This document shows positions 1 through 9,561 of a stretch of 64,000 bases of DNA, piece after piece (the first letter of the stretch is position 1; the number at the start of each line of letters is the position of its first letter). The notes beneath the pieces were generated by a model. That model ran no database searches and had not been told where the DNA came from. It was given only the letters and a program-made list of their open reading frames with translations. This DNA comes from Bacillus mojavensis RO-H-1 = KCTC 3706 (lineage in GTDB: Bacteria > Bacillota > Bacilli > Bacillales > Bacillaceae). Location of the stretch: the NCBI RefSeq assembly GCF_000245335.1, contig NZ_JH600285.1:62001-126000 (forward strand), read 5' to 3'. Both the position numbers and the translations under genes were made by a program.

Positions 1-908
1 ACTGTGCCAACAGGGCCTAACACACTTCCGACGGCACCGCCGACGACTGCGCCTGCCGTTGCCCCGCCAGCGATAAAAATCGTGTTATTCACTGCATTGC
101 CAACAGCTTTTGCATTTTCCCTTTTGAGCACTTCGGGTTTGTCTTCGTATTTCGAGTAGTTTTCTGCGATCTTTAAGCCTGCTCCAAACGTTTCTGTCGC
201 TCCGGTTATGAGTGTCGCTGTAATGGCATTTCCTTTTGCGAATTTCAAGCCTGTTTTTCCGACGTCCTTCAGCGTTGAGCGTACGCCGGCTTCATTAACA
301 AATCCTCTTGTATAGCTCCTTACGCTGTTTGAAAAATCCACTGTGTCCTGCGGAAAGTACTTTGTAAACTTTTTATGTACCAGATCAGAAAATGGTCGGT
401 TTGTCTTTTTAAACAGATATTTTGGGTTCAAAAGCACTCTGGCTGCTTTTTGATAACGGGAGCTGTCTACTGCTCTGGAAATGTCCAATAGAATGTTTGA
501 ATGGCGTGCAGTATGTAAGCCGCTTGGCTGTTTCACAAACTTTGTAAGCCCTAATCCGTAGTATTTTCCCTGGGTCAGCATAAGGGCGGTTAAGCTTGTC
601 ATCGTTCCATATTTGTCATAAGCGTTATAAAGCTTTCGTAAAATATTGTCTTGCTCAACAAATTTGTCGCTCGTTTTTCTGATGAATATCTCATTGTCAC
701 TCAGCTTGCTGACGAGCGCTTTTCCTGAGCTCCAAGCATCCCCGACCCCCGAAAAACAGCTGCTGTAGCGGGGATCGCATTGTAAAATCAGCTGTCCCAG
801 CTCCCCATGCAAATCCTTATATTTGTTTTCCATATCAGTTAATTCTGTGACCACATCATTTGCCAGCTGTTCAAGCTTATCCGGATCAACTGCAATGTTT
901 CCTGACAC
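1..908 (-). CDS. yfjB: T7SS effector-like protein YfjB, partial (C-terminus beyond window)
   Basis: An open frame runs leftward off the window edge for about 302 codons without a stop. The likely start is GTG at 908, just after the yfjA stop, with the SD AGAGGTG overlapping that stop. The N-terminal ~100 residues are helical and polar and contain a W-x-x-G-like stretch (DAWSSGK), as in WXG/LXG proteins. Near the window edge is an Ala/Gly-rich segment (AGGATAGAVVGG), a glycine-zipper-like stretch often found in front of toxin domains of type VII secretion effectors. The C-terminal domain that would decide the activity is not visible. The yfjB name rests on position next to yfjA; the toxin role is inference. 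Confidence 0.7.
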   Translation of the reverse strand, partial: MSGNIAVDPDKLEQLANDVVTELTDMENKYKDLHGELGQLILQCDPRYSSCFSGVGDAWSSGKALVSKLSDNEIFIRKTSDKFVEQDNILRKLYNAYDKYGTMTSLTALMLTQGKYYGLGLTKFVKQPSGLHTARHSNILLDISRAVDSSRYQKAARVLLNPKYLFKKTNRPFSDLVHKKFTKYFPQDTVDFSNSVRSYTRGFVNEAGVRSTLKDVGKTGLKFAKGNAITATLITGATETFGAGLKIAENYSKYEDKPEVLKRENAKAVGNAVNNTIFIAGGATAGAVVGGAVGSVLGPVGT

Positions 909-913
909 GCTAT

Positions 914-1228
914 TCACCTCTCGAGTTTATGTCTTTCCTCTCTTGCTTTTCTTTCTAATTCTTCCATTCTGGCAATCTCAGCTTTTCGTTCTTCTATTTT
1001 TACGGCAGCTGCCTTAAGTTCCTGGCTTGTTTCAAGCAGCTCCTGTTCGAACTGGTCGTAGGCAGCTCTTGTTTCCTCAAAATCCTGGTCAAATGTGTCT
1101 CTTGCTTTTCCCTGCCACGCATCGCCCAATGCAGATAACCGGGAGTCAAGGAGCATTTTTGAGCTTCTGACCTCTTCTGCGGCTGCACTGTACTGATTTG
1201 CAAGCTCGATGACTTTATGTGAGTCCAA
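914..1228 (-). CDS. yfjA: WXG100-like small helical protein YfjA (T7SS partner)
   Basis: A 104-aa, charged, almost wholly helical protein with a central W-x-G motif (AWQGKAR, about residue 38) between two predicted helices. This is the ESAT-6/WXG100 hairpin layout, with a long Glu/Lys/Arg-rich coiled-coil tail. The start is TTG at 1228, supported by the SD AGGGGA a few bases upstream. It is followed immediately by yfjB on the same strand, so the pair is probably translated together as export partner and effector. Proteins of this type are secreted, or escort LXG-type effectors, through the Ess/Yuk type VII system, whose machinery is not in this window. Confidence 0.75.
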   Translation of the reverse strand: MDSHKVIELANQYSAAAEEVRSSKMLLDSRLSALGDAWQGKARDTFDQDFEETRAAYDQFEQELLETSQELKAAAVKIEERKAEIARMEELERKAREERHKLER

Positions 1229-1399
1229 CTTTTGTCCCCTGCCTTTCCTAAATTAACGCACAAATGGATGTTTTATATAAATGATTATAAATAATTCGGC
1301 ATGTATCCGAATCGTACAAAAGAACCTTTTCATAAGAACAGGAAGGGCGTATATTCACTCGAATTTCACAGATGATGAGACTTTGAGAGTGCAAAAAAG

Positions 1400-1421
1400 G
1401 TAAAAAAATCAAATTTTTTAC
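1400..1421. repeat. 8-bp inverted repeat upstream of malA
   Basis: GTAAAAAA and TTTTTTAC form perfect 8-bp arms around a short AT spacer. The dyad lies 80 bp upstream of the malA -35 region, where an activator could bind, so it is a candidate MalR (GlvR) site by position only. The rest of 1229-1500 is AT-rich intergenic DNA holding the leftward yfjA promoter region and no gene that I can see. Confidence 0.3.
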
Positions 1422-1500
1422 ATGATAGCAAGTGAGAAATTTCCCGCTCTATGGGAAAAAAAACTAAAACTGATCAAATGACCTAAGTGCGCCAAAAGCA

Positions 1501-2911
<1,411 letters not shown>

Positions 2912-2920
2912 CTGAAAAAT

Positions 2921-2968
2921 CCCCCATTTTTGAAATCTATATTGTATATAATAGAAAGAAAATGGGGG
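2921..2968 (+). promoter_or_regulatory. Hairpin able to sequester the malR ribosome-binding site
   Basis: CCCCCATTTT (2921-2930) is complementary to AAAATGGGGG (2959-2968). The right arm includes most of the G-rich SD of malR. The 28-nt loop contains a TATAAT (2947-2952). No U-tract follows, so this is not a terminator; in the malA-malR mRNA it could lower malR translation or protect the 3' end of malA. Both roles are inference. Confidence 0.5.
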
Positions 2969-2976
2969 GATCTGAT

Positions 2977-3741
2977 ATGCAGCTCGAAGAACTGATTAAT
3001 CAGCATTACAGTAAATTAAATGACAACGATTTTCATATTTTGAAATATATATTGAATCACAAGAACACGTGCTATCGTCTTGGAATCGATGCCCTTGCGA
3101 AAGCGTGCAGTGTATCGCGTTCCTCGATTTTGCGTCTTGCCCAAAAGCTTGGTTTCAGCGGCTACAGTGAATTTCGCGTTTTTTTGAAGTGGGAAGATCA
3201 GTCGGAAGAAGGCGAGAGTATGAGTTTTCAAAAGCTGCTGGATGACATTGAAGCAAACCTGAAATTTTTAAGGACAAAGGACATGACGGACATGTGCCAG
3301 CTGATTGATGAAGCGGACCGCATGTTCGTGTACGGGTCCGGAACGGCGCAAAAGATATGCGCCCATGATCTGCAAAGAATGTTTATCCCTCTCAATAAGT
3401 ATCTGATTTTAATTGAGGGCAGAAATGAATTTGACCAGATGCAGGATGATTTTAAGGTGAATGACCTGTTTATCATCATTTCGCTGTCCGGAGAAACACC
3501 TGAGCTGATCCCGCAGGCAAGAATGCTTTCCGCAAAGGGTGTTCCCTTTATTTCCATTACGAATCTGAAAAACAATGTCCTCGCCCAACTGACACCTCAT
3601 AATCTTTATGCGACAAGCAAGGCCGTGACATTGAGCGATAAAAAAGAAATTGTCGCTTTTGCGCCGTTTTTTCTCGTTGGCGAAGCATTATTCCGCGCAT
3701 ATGTTGATTACAAAGAAGCTGAAAAAAACGACATTGAGTAG
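2977..3741 (+). CDS. malR: RpiR-family activator of the maltose operon, MalR (GlvR/YfiA)
   Basis: 254 aa from the ATG at 2977, which has the SD GGGGGA at the right distance; the in-frame ATG at 2962 falls inside the SD hairpin and is less likely. The N-terminal ~75 residues form an RpiR-type HTH (ACSVSRSSILRLAQKLGF). Residues about 105-235 form a SIS sugar-phosphate-binding domain (YGSGTAQKIC, ISLSGETPELI). The protein is known as the positive regulator of the glv/mal operon, probably sensing a sugar phosphate such as maltose 6'-phosphate. It sits between enzyme and transporter genes, so it is co-transcribed and autogenously controlled. Confidence 0.95.
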   Translation: MQLEELINQHYSKLNDNDFHILKYILNHKNTCYRLGIDALAKACSVSRSSILRLAQKLGFSGYSEFRVFLKWEDQSEEGESMSFQKLLDDIEANLKFLRTKDMTDMCQLIDEADRMFVYGSGTAQKICAHDLQRMFIPLNKYLILIEGRNEFDQMQDDFKVNDLFIIISLSGETPELIPQARMLSAKGVPFISITNLKNNVLAQLTPHNLYATSKAVTLSDKKEIVAFAPFFLVGEALFRAYVDYKEAEKNDIE

Positions 3742-3755
3742 CAGGGGGTTTTGAT

Positions 3756-5342
3756 ATGATGCAAAAAGTCCAGCGCTTTGGAAGCGCGATGTTTGTGCCT
3801 GTATTATTATTTGCTTTCGCCGGCATTATCGTCGGTGTCAGCACACTTTTCAAAAACGAAACCCTGATGGGGCCGCTCGCCGATCCTGACGGGTTTTGGT
3901 ACCAGTGCTGGTATATCATTGAGCAGGGCGGCTGGACCGTATTTAATCAAATGCCGCTCTTATTTGCCATCGGCATCCCAGTCGCTTTGGCGAAAAAAGC
4001 CCAGGCGCGCGCTTGTTTGGAAGCGCTTACGGTTTACTTGACGTTCAACTACTTTGTCAGCTCGATCCTGACGGTATGGGGAGGAGCATTCGGCGTCGAC
4101 ATGAACCAAGAGGTCGGCGGAACGAGCGGACTAACGATGATTGCCGGCATTAAAACGCTTGATACCAACATTATTGGGGCAATTTTTATTTCTTCCATTG
4201 TTGTATTTTTGCATAACCGCTATTTTGATAAAAAACTGCCTGATTTTCTCGGCATCTTTCAAGGCTCCACGTATATCGTCATGATTTCCTTCTTCATTAT
4301 GATTCCGGTCGCTCTGGCCGTGTCTTTTATCTGGCCGATGGTCCAAACGGGAATTGCCTCGCTTCAAAGCTTCCTTGTTGCCTCGGGGGCAGCAGGTGTA
4401 TGGGTTTACACGTTCCTGGAACGGATTTTAATTCCGACCGGTCTTCATCATTTTATTTACACGCCGTTCATCTACGGCCCGGCTGTGGCGGAAGGCGGTA
4501 TCGTCACGTATTGGGCGCAGCACCTCGGTGAATATTCACAAAGCGCCAAACCGCTGAAGGAGCTGTTCCCACAAGGCGGATTCGCGCTTCACGGCAATTC
4601 GAAAATCTTCGGCATTCCGGGGATTGCGCTCGCGTTTTATGTCACAGCCAAAAAGGAAAAGAAAAAACTCGTCGCCGGCCTGCTGATTCCTGTCACACTC
4701 ACGGCGATCGTCGCCGGCATTACAGAGCCGATTGAGTTTACTTTCTTATTCATCTCTCCTTTCCTATTTGCGGTTCACGCCGTACTCGCCGCGACAATGT
4801 CGACGGTCATGTATATGGCCGGTGTTGTCGGAAACATGGGGGGCGGGTTAATCGAGGCGGTTACCCTGAACTGGATTCCGCTCTTTGGCAGCCACGGTAT
4901 GACGTATGTGTATCAAGTTCTGATTGGACTCTCATTTACTGCTATTTATTTTTTCGTCTTCCGATTTCTGATCCTTAGATTCAATATTGCCACACCGGGA
5001 CGTGAAATTGACGATCAGCAGGAAACAAAGCTGTATTCAAAACAGGAATACAGAGAAAGAAAAAACAAAAAGGATGAAACCGCCTCCGCTGCGGAAACGG
5101 CAGATGAAACCGCTGCATTGTACATCGAAGCGTTAGGCGGAAAAGACAACATCACCGAGGTCACAAACTGCGCCACCCGCCTCAGAGTCAGCGTCAAGGA
5201 TGAAAAAAAGGTCGAACCCGACAGCGTCTTCCGCGCGCTTGGCGCACACGGCGTCGTCAGAAACGGGAAAGCGTTTCAGGTGATTATCGGATTGAGTGTA
5301 CCGCAGATGCGGGAGCATGTGGAAAAACTATTAGATCAATAA
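3756..5342 (+). CDS. malP: Maltose-specific PTS enzyme IICB
   Basis: 528 aa (527 if the second ATG is used). A ~10-helix EIIC domain fills the first ~430 residues and carries the glucose-family signature GITEPIEFTFLF. A charged linker follows, then an EIIB domain whose phosphocysteine is in TNCATRLRV (Cys472). It imports maltose and phosphorylates it to maltose 6'-phosphate, the MalA substrate. No EIIA domain is present, so phosphate must come from a glucose-type EIIA encoded elsewhere. The SD AGGGGG is 7 nt before the first ATG. It is the last gene of the operon, followed by a strong terminator. Confidence 0.97.
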   Translation: MMQKVQRFGSAMFVPVLLFAFAGIIVGVSTLFKNETLMGPLADPDGFWYQCWYIIEQGGWTVFNQMPLLFAIGIPVALAKKAQARACLEALTVYLTFNYFVSSILTVWGGAFGVDMNQEVGGTSGLTMIAGIKTLDTNIIGAIFISSIVVFLHNRYFDKKLPDFLGIFQGSTYIVMISFFIMIPVALAVSFIWPMVQTGIASLQSFLVASGAAGVWVYTFLERILIPTGLHHFIYTPFIYGPAVAEGGIVTYWAQHLGEYSQSAKPLKELFPQGGFALHGNSKIFGIPGIALAFYVTAKKEKKKLVAGLLIPVTLTAIVAGITEPIEFTFLFISPFLFAVHAVLAATMSTVMYMAGVVGNMGGGLIEAVTLNWIPLFGSHGMTYVYQVLIGLSFTAIYFFVFRFLILRFNIATPGREIDDQQETKLYSKQEYRERKNKKDETASAAETADETAALYIEALGGKDNITEVTNCATRLRVSVKDEKKVEPDSVFRALGAHGVVRNGKAFQVIIGLSVPQMREHVEKLLDQ

Positions 5343-5347
5343 AGCAG

Positions 5348-5375
5348 ACCCTCCTTTATAGGAGGGTTTTCGTTT
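5348..5375 (+). terminator. Terminator of malA-malR-malP
   Basis: Stem ACCCTCC/GGAGGGT with loop TTTATA, followed by TTTCGTTT. Confidence 0.85.
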
Positions 5376-5447
5376 GCCGTCAAAAAGACCATCATAGTAA
5401 AGTAAAGATAGAGACAACCGATTATAAAGGGATTTGGAGGCTTTTAC

Positions 5448-7169
5448 ATGTCAAAGGCTTTATCATATTTAAAACCATACTCACTTCTGGTGGGAATTGC
5501 GCTGATTCTCATGCTGACGGAACTCGCGGTTGAACTGGTACAGCCTCTATTGATTGCAAAAATCATCGACGATGGGATTTTGAAGCAAGACATGCGGCAT
5601 GTTTGGATATGGGGTGCGGTCATGATCGGACTGACCATTTTATCATTTGCGGCGGGTATGCTGAATTCCTTTTACGCTGCCCATGTCAGCCAAAGCTTTT
5701 CCTACGATACGAGAAAAGGGCTTTTTCAAAAAATCCAGTCCTTCTCTTATTCAACATTTGGACAGTTTTCATCCTCATCCTATATGACAAGGCTCACAAA
5801 CGATGTAACACAGGTGCAAAACCTGATTTTTATGAGCCTGAGGTTTATGCTACGTGCGCCGTTAATGATTGTGGGCGGCATTGTGCTGTCACTCGCTGTT
5901 AACGTGAAGCTCGGCTTTTTTCTTCTTGTGACGATTCCGATCCTGATTTTGTTTTTGCTTTGGGTACTGAAAAAAGGCGGAGCGCTGTTTAGGTCTGTTC
6001 AGAAACGGCTGGATCAAGTGAATACGATCATGCAGGAAAATTTAACTGCGATCAAGCTGATTAAAGCGCTGCTGCGCGGAAGCCATGAGGTCAAGAGATT
6101 TATCAAAGCAAACACGATGCTGATGCAAAAAACGGTCTCGGCATTTCAGCTTGTAGAATTTACAATGCCTGTGCTGATGCTGCTGATGAACCTCTGCATT
6201 CTGTTTATTTTATGGGCGGGAGCTCACAGCATTACAAGCGGAGGCACTCAGGTCGGCGATGTCGTCGCTGTTATTAACTATGCGACACGAATTACGGGTG
6301 CGCTTTCTATGTTCCCGTTTTTGATTATGATTTTTACCCGGGCAAAAGCCTCAGGCGACAGAATCGGCGAAGTGCTTGAAACAGAAGGTGACGAGCAGGA
6401 GGGAGGATTACTCTCAGATCGCTTGTCAGGCCGAATTGACTTTCAGGATGTGTCCTTCCGATATCCGGATATGGACAGAGAAGCGCTGCGGCATGTCGCA
6501 TTTTCCGCAAAGCCGAAAGAAACGATTGCGATTCTCGGGGCGACAGGATCAGGAAAATCAACGCTTTTTCAGCTCATCCCGCGGCTTTATCAGCCGGATT
6601 CGGGCAGCATTTACATAGATGAAAAGCCAATTGATGATTTTCCTGCGGAGGGTCTTCGCAAGCAAATCGGATTTGTGCCTCAGGAAGTGCTCTTGTTTTC
6701 AGGCACGATCAAAGAAAATATTGCTTGGGGCAAAGAAAATGCTTCACTTGATGAAATAATGGAAGCGGCCAAACACGCGCAAATCCATGAAACGATCATG
6801 AAGCTTCCGAAGGGATATGATACCGTCTTGGGACAAAGAGGCGTCAATTTGTCCGGCGGCCAAAAGCAGCGGATTTCTATTGCACGGGCGCTCATCAGAA
6901 AACCATCCATCCTTCTTTTGGATGACAGCACAAGCGCGCTTGACCTGCAAACGGAAGCGAATCTGCTTGAGGCCATCAGCACATATGAGTGCACAACCTT
7001 AATCATTACACAAAAAATAACAACGGCCATGAAAGCTGATGAAATCTTGCTGATGGAGGATGGCGAGCTGATAGAAAAAGGCACACACAGCGAACTGCTC
7101 GCTGAATCACATTTATACAAGCGCATTTACGAGTCGCAATTCGGAAGGGAGGGGAGCGAGTCGTGCTGA
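5448..7169 (+). CDS. yfiB: ABC exporter half-transporter YfiB (degenerate NBD)
   Basis: 573 aa with six transmembrane helices (about 15-300) and an NBD. Walker A GATGSGKST (364-372) and the signature LSGGQKQ (about 468) are intact. Walker B reads ILLLDDST, with Asp where the catalytic Glu should be, and the H-loop is TQKITT, with Gln for His. YfiB therefore supplies the degenerate ATP site of a heterodimer whose partner is YfiC, encoded with a 7-nt overlap. Type IV exporters of this kind (BmrCD, TM287/288) export drugs or peptides; the substrate of YfiBC is not evident. SD TTGGAGG precedes the ATG. Confidence 0.9.
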   Translation: MSKALSYLKPYSLLVGIALILMLTELAVELVQPLLIAKIIDDGILKQDMRHVWIWGAVMIGLTILSFAAGMLNSFYAAHVSQSFSYDTRKGLFQKIQSFSYSTFGQFSSSSYMTRLTNDVTQVQNLIFMSLRFMLRAPLMIVGGIVLSLAVNVKLGFFLLVTIPILILFLLWVLKKGGALFRSVQKRLDQVNTIMQENLTAIKLIKALLRGSHEVKRFIKANTMLMQKTVSAFQLVEFTMPVLMLLMNLCILFILWAGAHSITSGGTQVGDVVAVINYATRITGALSMFPFLIMIFTRAKASGDRIGEVLETEGDEQEGGLLSDRLSGRIDFQDVSFRYPDMDREALRHVAFSAKPKETIAILGATGSGKSTLFQLIPRLYQPDSGSIYIDEKPIDDFPAEGLRKQIGFVPQEVLLFSGTIKENIAWGKENASLDEIMEAAKHAQIHETIMKLPKGYDTVLGQRGVNLSGGQKQRISIARALIRKPSILLLDDSTSALDLQTEANLLEAISTYECTTLIITQKITTAMKADEILLMEDGELIEKGTHSELLAESHLYKRIYESQFGREGSESC

Positions 7170-8977
7170 AAGACATCCGCAAGCCTTTCCAATATCCCAA
7201 AATCCCAATCGATAAAAAGGAACGCGCCAAAAAAAGAGCGAAAGCAAAGGATACAAAAGGCACCCTGAGGCGAATCTGGTCATACCTGGCAGAACGCAAA
7301 GGGCTGCTCATACTCGTTATGCTGATGGTCGTAATCAGCGCGATATTCGGCCTCCTCGGCCCCTTTGTGATCGGAAAGGCCATCGATCATTTCATCGTCG
7401 GCCAGACGGTCAGCGGGCTTATTCCCGTTCTGCTCATTCTGCTTGGCATATATCTCATTCAATCTTTGTCACTCTGGTTTCAAAACTATTGGATGATCAC
7501 GATTTCGCAAGGCACAGTCTTTAGAATGCGAAGCGAGCTGTTCACCCATCTGCATGAGCTGCCGATCCCGTTTTTTGATAAACAGCGGCATGGCGAGCTG
7601 ATGAGCCGGGTGACCAATGACATCGAAAATGTCAGCTCCACTTTAAATACGTCGGTGATTCAAATTCTGTCGAGTGTCATCACTTTCGTCGGAACGATTG
7701 CCGTCATGCTGTATATGAGTCCGCTTCTGACGGTGATCACGCTGACGATCATTCCGGTAATGGCGGTGAGTCTGAAATGGATCACAAACCGTACGGGAAA
7801 ACTGTTTAAAGAACAGCAAAAAAATCTTGGCGAGCTGAACGGATATATTGAAGAAAGCATTTCAGGCGCAAAGGTCATCAAAGCGTATTCACGGGAAGAC
7901 CAGATTACAGCTGAGTTTCTGGAAAAAAACGCCGCACTCAAGACTTCAGGCTTCTGGGCACAGACGATTTCCGGCTTTATCCCGAAAGTGATGAACTCTT
8001 TAAACAATTTAAGCTTTACAATCATTGCCGCAATCGGCGGACTGTTTGCGCTGAAAGGCTGGATATCCATCGGCACCATCGTTGTCTTTGCCGAGTACTC
8101 AAGACAGTTCACACGCCCTTTAAATGATCTGGCCAATCAGTTTAATACGATGCTGTCCGCTATTGCCGGCGCTGAACGGGTGTTTGACGTACTGGATGAA
8201 AAAGAGGAGCGGGAGGATGAAAAGAATGCCCTGCATCAGCCGATACAAACAGGCAGCATTGAATTCCGAAATGTTTCCTTCGGCTACGAGGAAAACAATC
8301 AGACGCTGAAACACCTCCAATTCACAGTGCCGGCCGGGCAGTCAATCGCCTTTGTCGGCCCGACAGGAGCGGGAAAAACTACTGTTACCAATCTGCTTGC
8401 CCGTTTTTATGAGCCCAATGAGGGAAGCATTTTAATCGACGGGATTGATATTAAAAAACTGACAAGAGCCAGCCTGAGAAAAAACATGGGGTTTGTGCTT
8501 CAGGATTCGTTCTTGTTCCAAGGCACGATCAGAGAAAATATCCGCTACGGCAGGCTCGATGCCTCCGATCAGGAAGTCGAGGCCGCAGCAAAAACAGCGA
8601 ATGCGCACAGCTTTATTGCGCGGATGCCAAAAGGATATGATACAGTGCTGACACAAAACGGCTCGGGCATCAGTCAAGGGCAGAAGCAATTGATCTCCAT
8701 AGCAAGAGCCGTGCTGGCCGATCCGGTTCTGCTCATTTTGGATGAAGCGACAAGCAACATTGATACCGTAACAGAAGTGAAAATCCAAGAAGCGCTTGCC
8801 CGCTTAATGGAGGGGAGAACGAGCGTCATCATTGCCCACAGGCTGAATACCATTCAACGAGCGGATCAGATTGTTGTGTTAAAAGACGGCGAAATGATTG
8901 AAAAAGGCAGCCATGATGAGCTGATACGCCAAAAAGGATTTTACAGTGACTTATACGAAAGCCAATTTAAGCAATAA
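7163..8977 (+). CDS. yfiC: ABC exporter half-transporter YfiC (catalytic NBD)
   Basis: 604 aa from GTG with SD GGGAGGGGAG, overlapping the end of yfiB by 7 nt, so the two are translationally coupled. A basic N-terminal extension precedes six helices and an NBD. Walker A is GPTGAGKTT (about 398-406). Walker B LLILDEAT has the catalytic Glu and the H-loop AHRLNTI has His. The signature is non-canonical, ISQGQKQ, which pairs with the defective Walker B of YfiB. Together they have one working ATP site (YfiC Walker motifs plus YfiB LSGGQ) and one degenerate site. The pair acts in the membrane as a multidrug-type exporter of unknown substrate. Confidence 0.9.
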   Translation: MLKDIRKPFQYPKIPIDKKERAKKRAKAKDTKGTLRRIWSYLAERKGLLILVMLMVVISAIFGLLGPFVIGKAIDHFIVGQTVSGLIPVLLILLGIYLIQSLSLWFQNYWMITISQGTVFRMRSELFTHLHELPIPFFDKQRHGELMSRVTNDIENVSSTLNTSVIQILSSVITFVGTIAVMLYMSPLLTVITLTIIPVMAVSLKWITNRTGKLFKEQQKNLGELNGYIEESISGAKVIKAYSREDQITAEFLEKNAALKTSGFWAQTISGFIPKVMNSLNNLSFTIIAAIGGLFALKGWISIGTIVVFAEYSRQFTRPLNDLANQFNTMLSAIAGAERVFDVLDEKEEREDEKNALHQPIQTGSIEFRNVSFGYEENNQTLKHLQFTVPAGQSIAFVGPTGAGKTTVTNLLARFYEPNEGSILIDGIDIKKLTRASLRKNMGFVLQDSFLFQGTIRENIRYGRLDASDQEVEAAAKTANAHSFIARMPKGYDTVLTQNGSGISQGQKQLISIARAVLADPVLLILDEATSNIDTVTEVKIQEALARLMEGRTSVIIAHRLNTIQRADQIVVLKDGEMIEKGSHDELIRQKGFYSDLYESQFKQ

Positions 8978-8980
8978 TGA

Positions 8981-9014
8981 AAAAGACCTTTGTCCTGCAC
9001 AAAGGTCTTTTTTG
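8981..9014 (+). terminator. Terminator of yfiBC
   Basis: 13-bp stem AAAAGACCTTTGT/ACAAAGGTCTTTT, loop CCTGC, followed by a T run. Confidence 0.9.
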
Positions 9015-9066
9015 TTACAGATTTATAGTACTTTCATTTCAATTTCGTAAAATGTAACAAAATTAC

Positions 9067-9095
9067 TTGACGTAAACAAGTTATGTATATATACT
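9067..9095 (+). promoter_or_regulatory. catDE sigma-A promoter
   Basis: -35 TTGACG (9067-9072), 17-bp spacer, -10 TATACT (9090-9095). This is near consensus, so control must come from repression. Confidence 0.8.
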
Positions 9096-9097
9096 AG

Positions 9098-9112
9098 CTT
9101 ACATTAAGTAAG
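9098..9112. promoter_or_regulatory. Candidate CatR/YodB operator of catDE
   Basis: CTTAC-ATTAA-GTAAG is a perfect inverted repeat placed over the expected transcription start. In B. subtilis catDE is repressed by the DUF24/MarR-like regulators CatR and YodB, which bind short dyads of this kind. The assignment is by position and symmetry. Confidence 0.55.
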
Positions 9113-9139
9113 TGATAACATTTATCAAGGAGGATAAAA

Positions 9140-9544
9140 ATGAATAAATCATTTGAAATTGGCACATTACTTTTAAGAGTCATCACAGGTATTATCTTTT
9201 TTGTTCACGGTTTATCAAAGTTTCAGGCAATGGAGGGCACGATCCAATTTTTCGGCAGCATAGGTCTTCCAAGCTTTATGGCGTATGTCATCGCAGCGAT
9301 TGAACTCGTTGGCGGAGTGCTCGTCTTTTTCGGATTGGCTACACGTATTGTAGGTGTTTTGTTTGCTCTTACGCTGATCGGAGCCATTATTACAGTGAAG
9401 CTGAAAGCGCCATTCATGGGGAACTCAGAATTTGATTACCTTCTGCTTCTGACATCCATTCACCTGGCGCTTACTGGAAGCAGATTCCTGGCACTGGACC
9501 CATTCGTGTTTAAAGCAAAAAAGAACGAAAACGTATCAGCATAA
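9140..9544 (+). CDS. catD: DoxX-family membrane protein CatD
   Basis: 134 aa with four hydrophobic helices typical of DoxX/DoxD proteins (LLLRVITGIIFFVHGLSKF at the N-terminus). It is encoded directly upstream of the catechol dioxygenase gene catE and shares its promoter. The pair protects against catechol and quinone stress; the exact role of CatD, possibly membrane redox or quinone handling, is not visible in the sequence. SD AAGGAGG lies 7 nt before the ATG. Confidence 0.9.
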   Translation: MNKSFEIGTLLLRVITGIIFFVHGLSKFQAMEGTIQFFGSIGLPSFMAYVIAAIELVGGVLVFFGLATRIVGVLFALTLIGAIITVKLKAPFMGNSEFDYLLLLTSIHLALTGSRFLALDPFVFKAKKNENVSA

Positions 9545-9561
9545 GAAAAGAGGCATACAGC

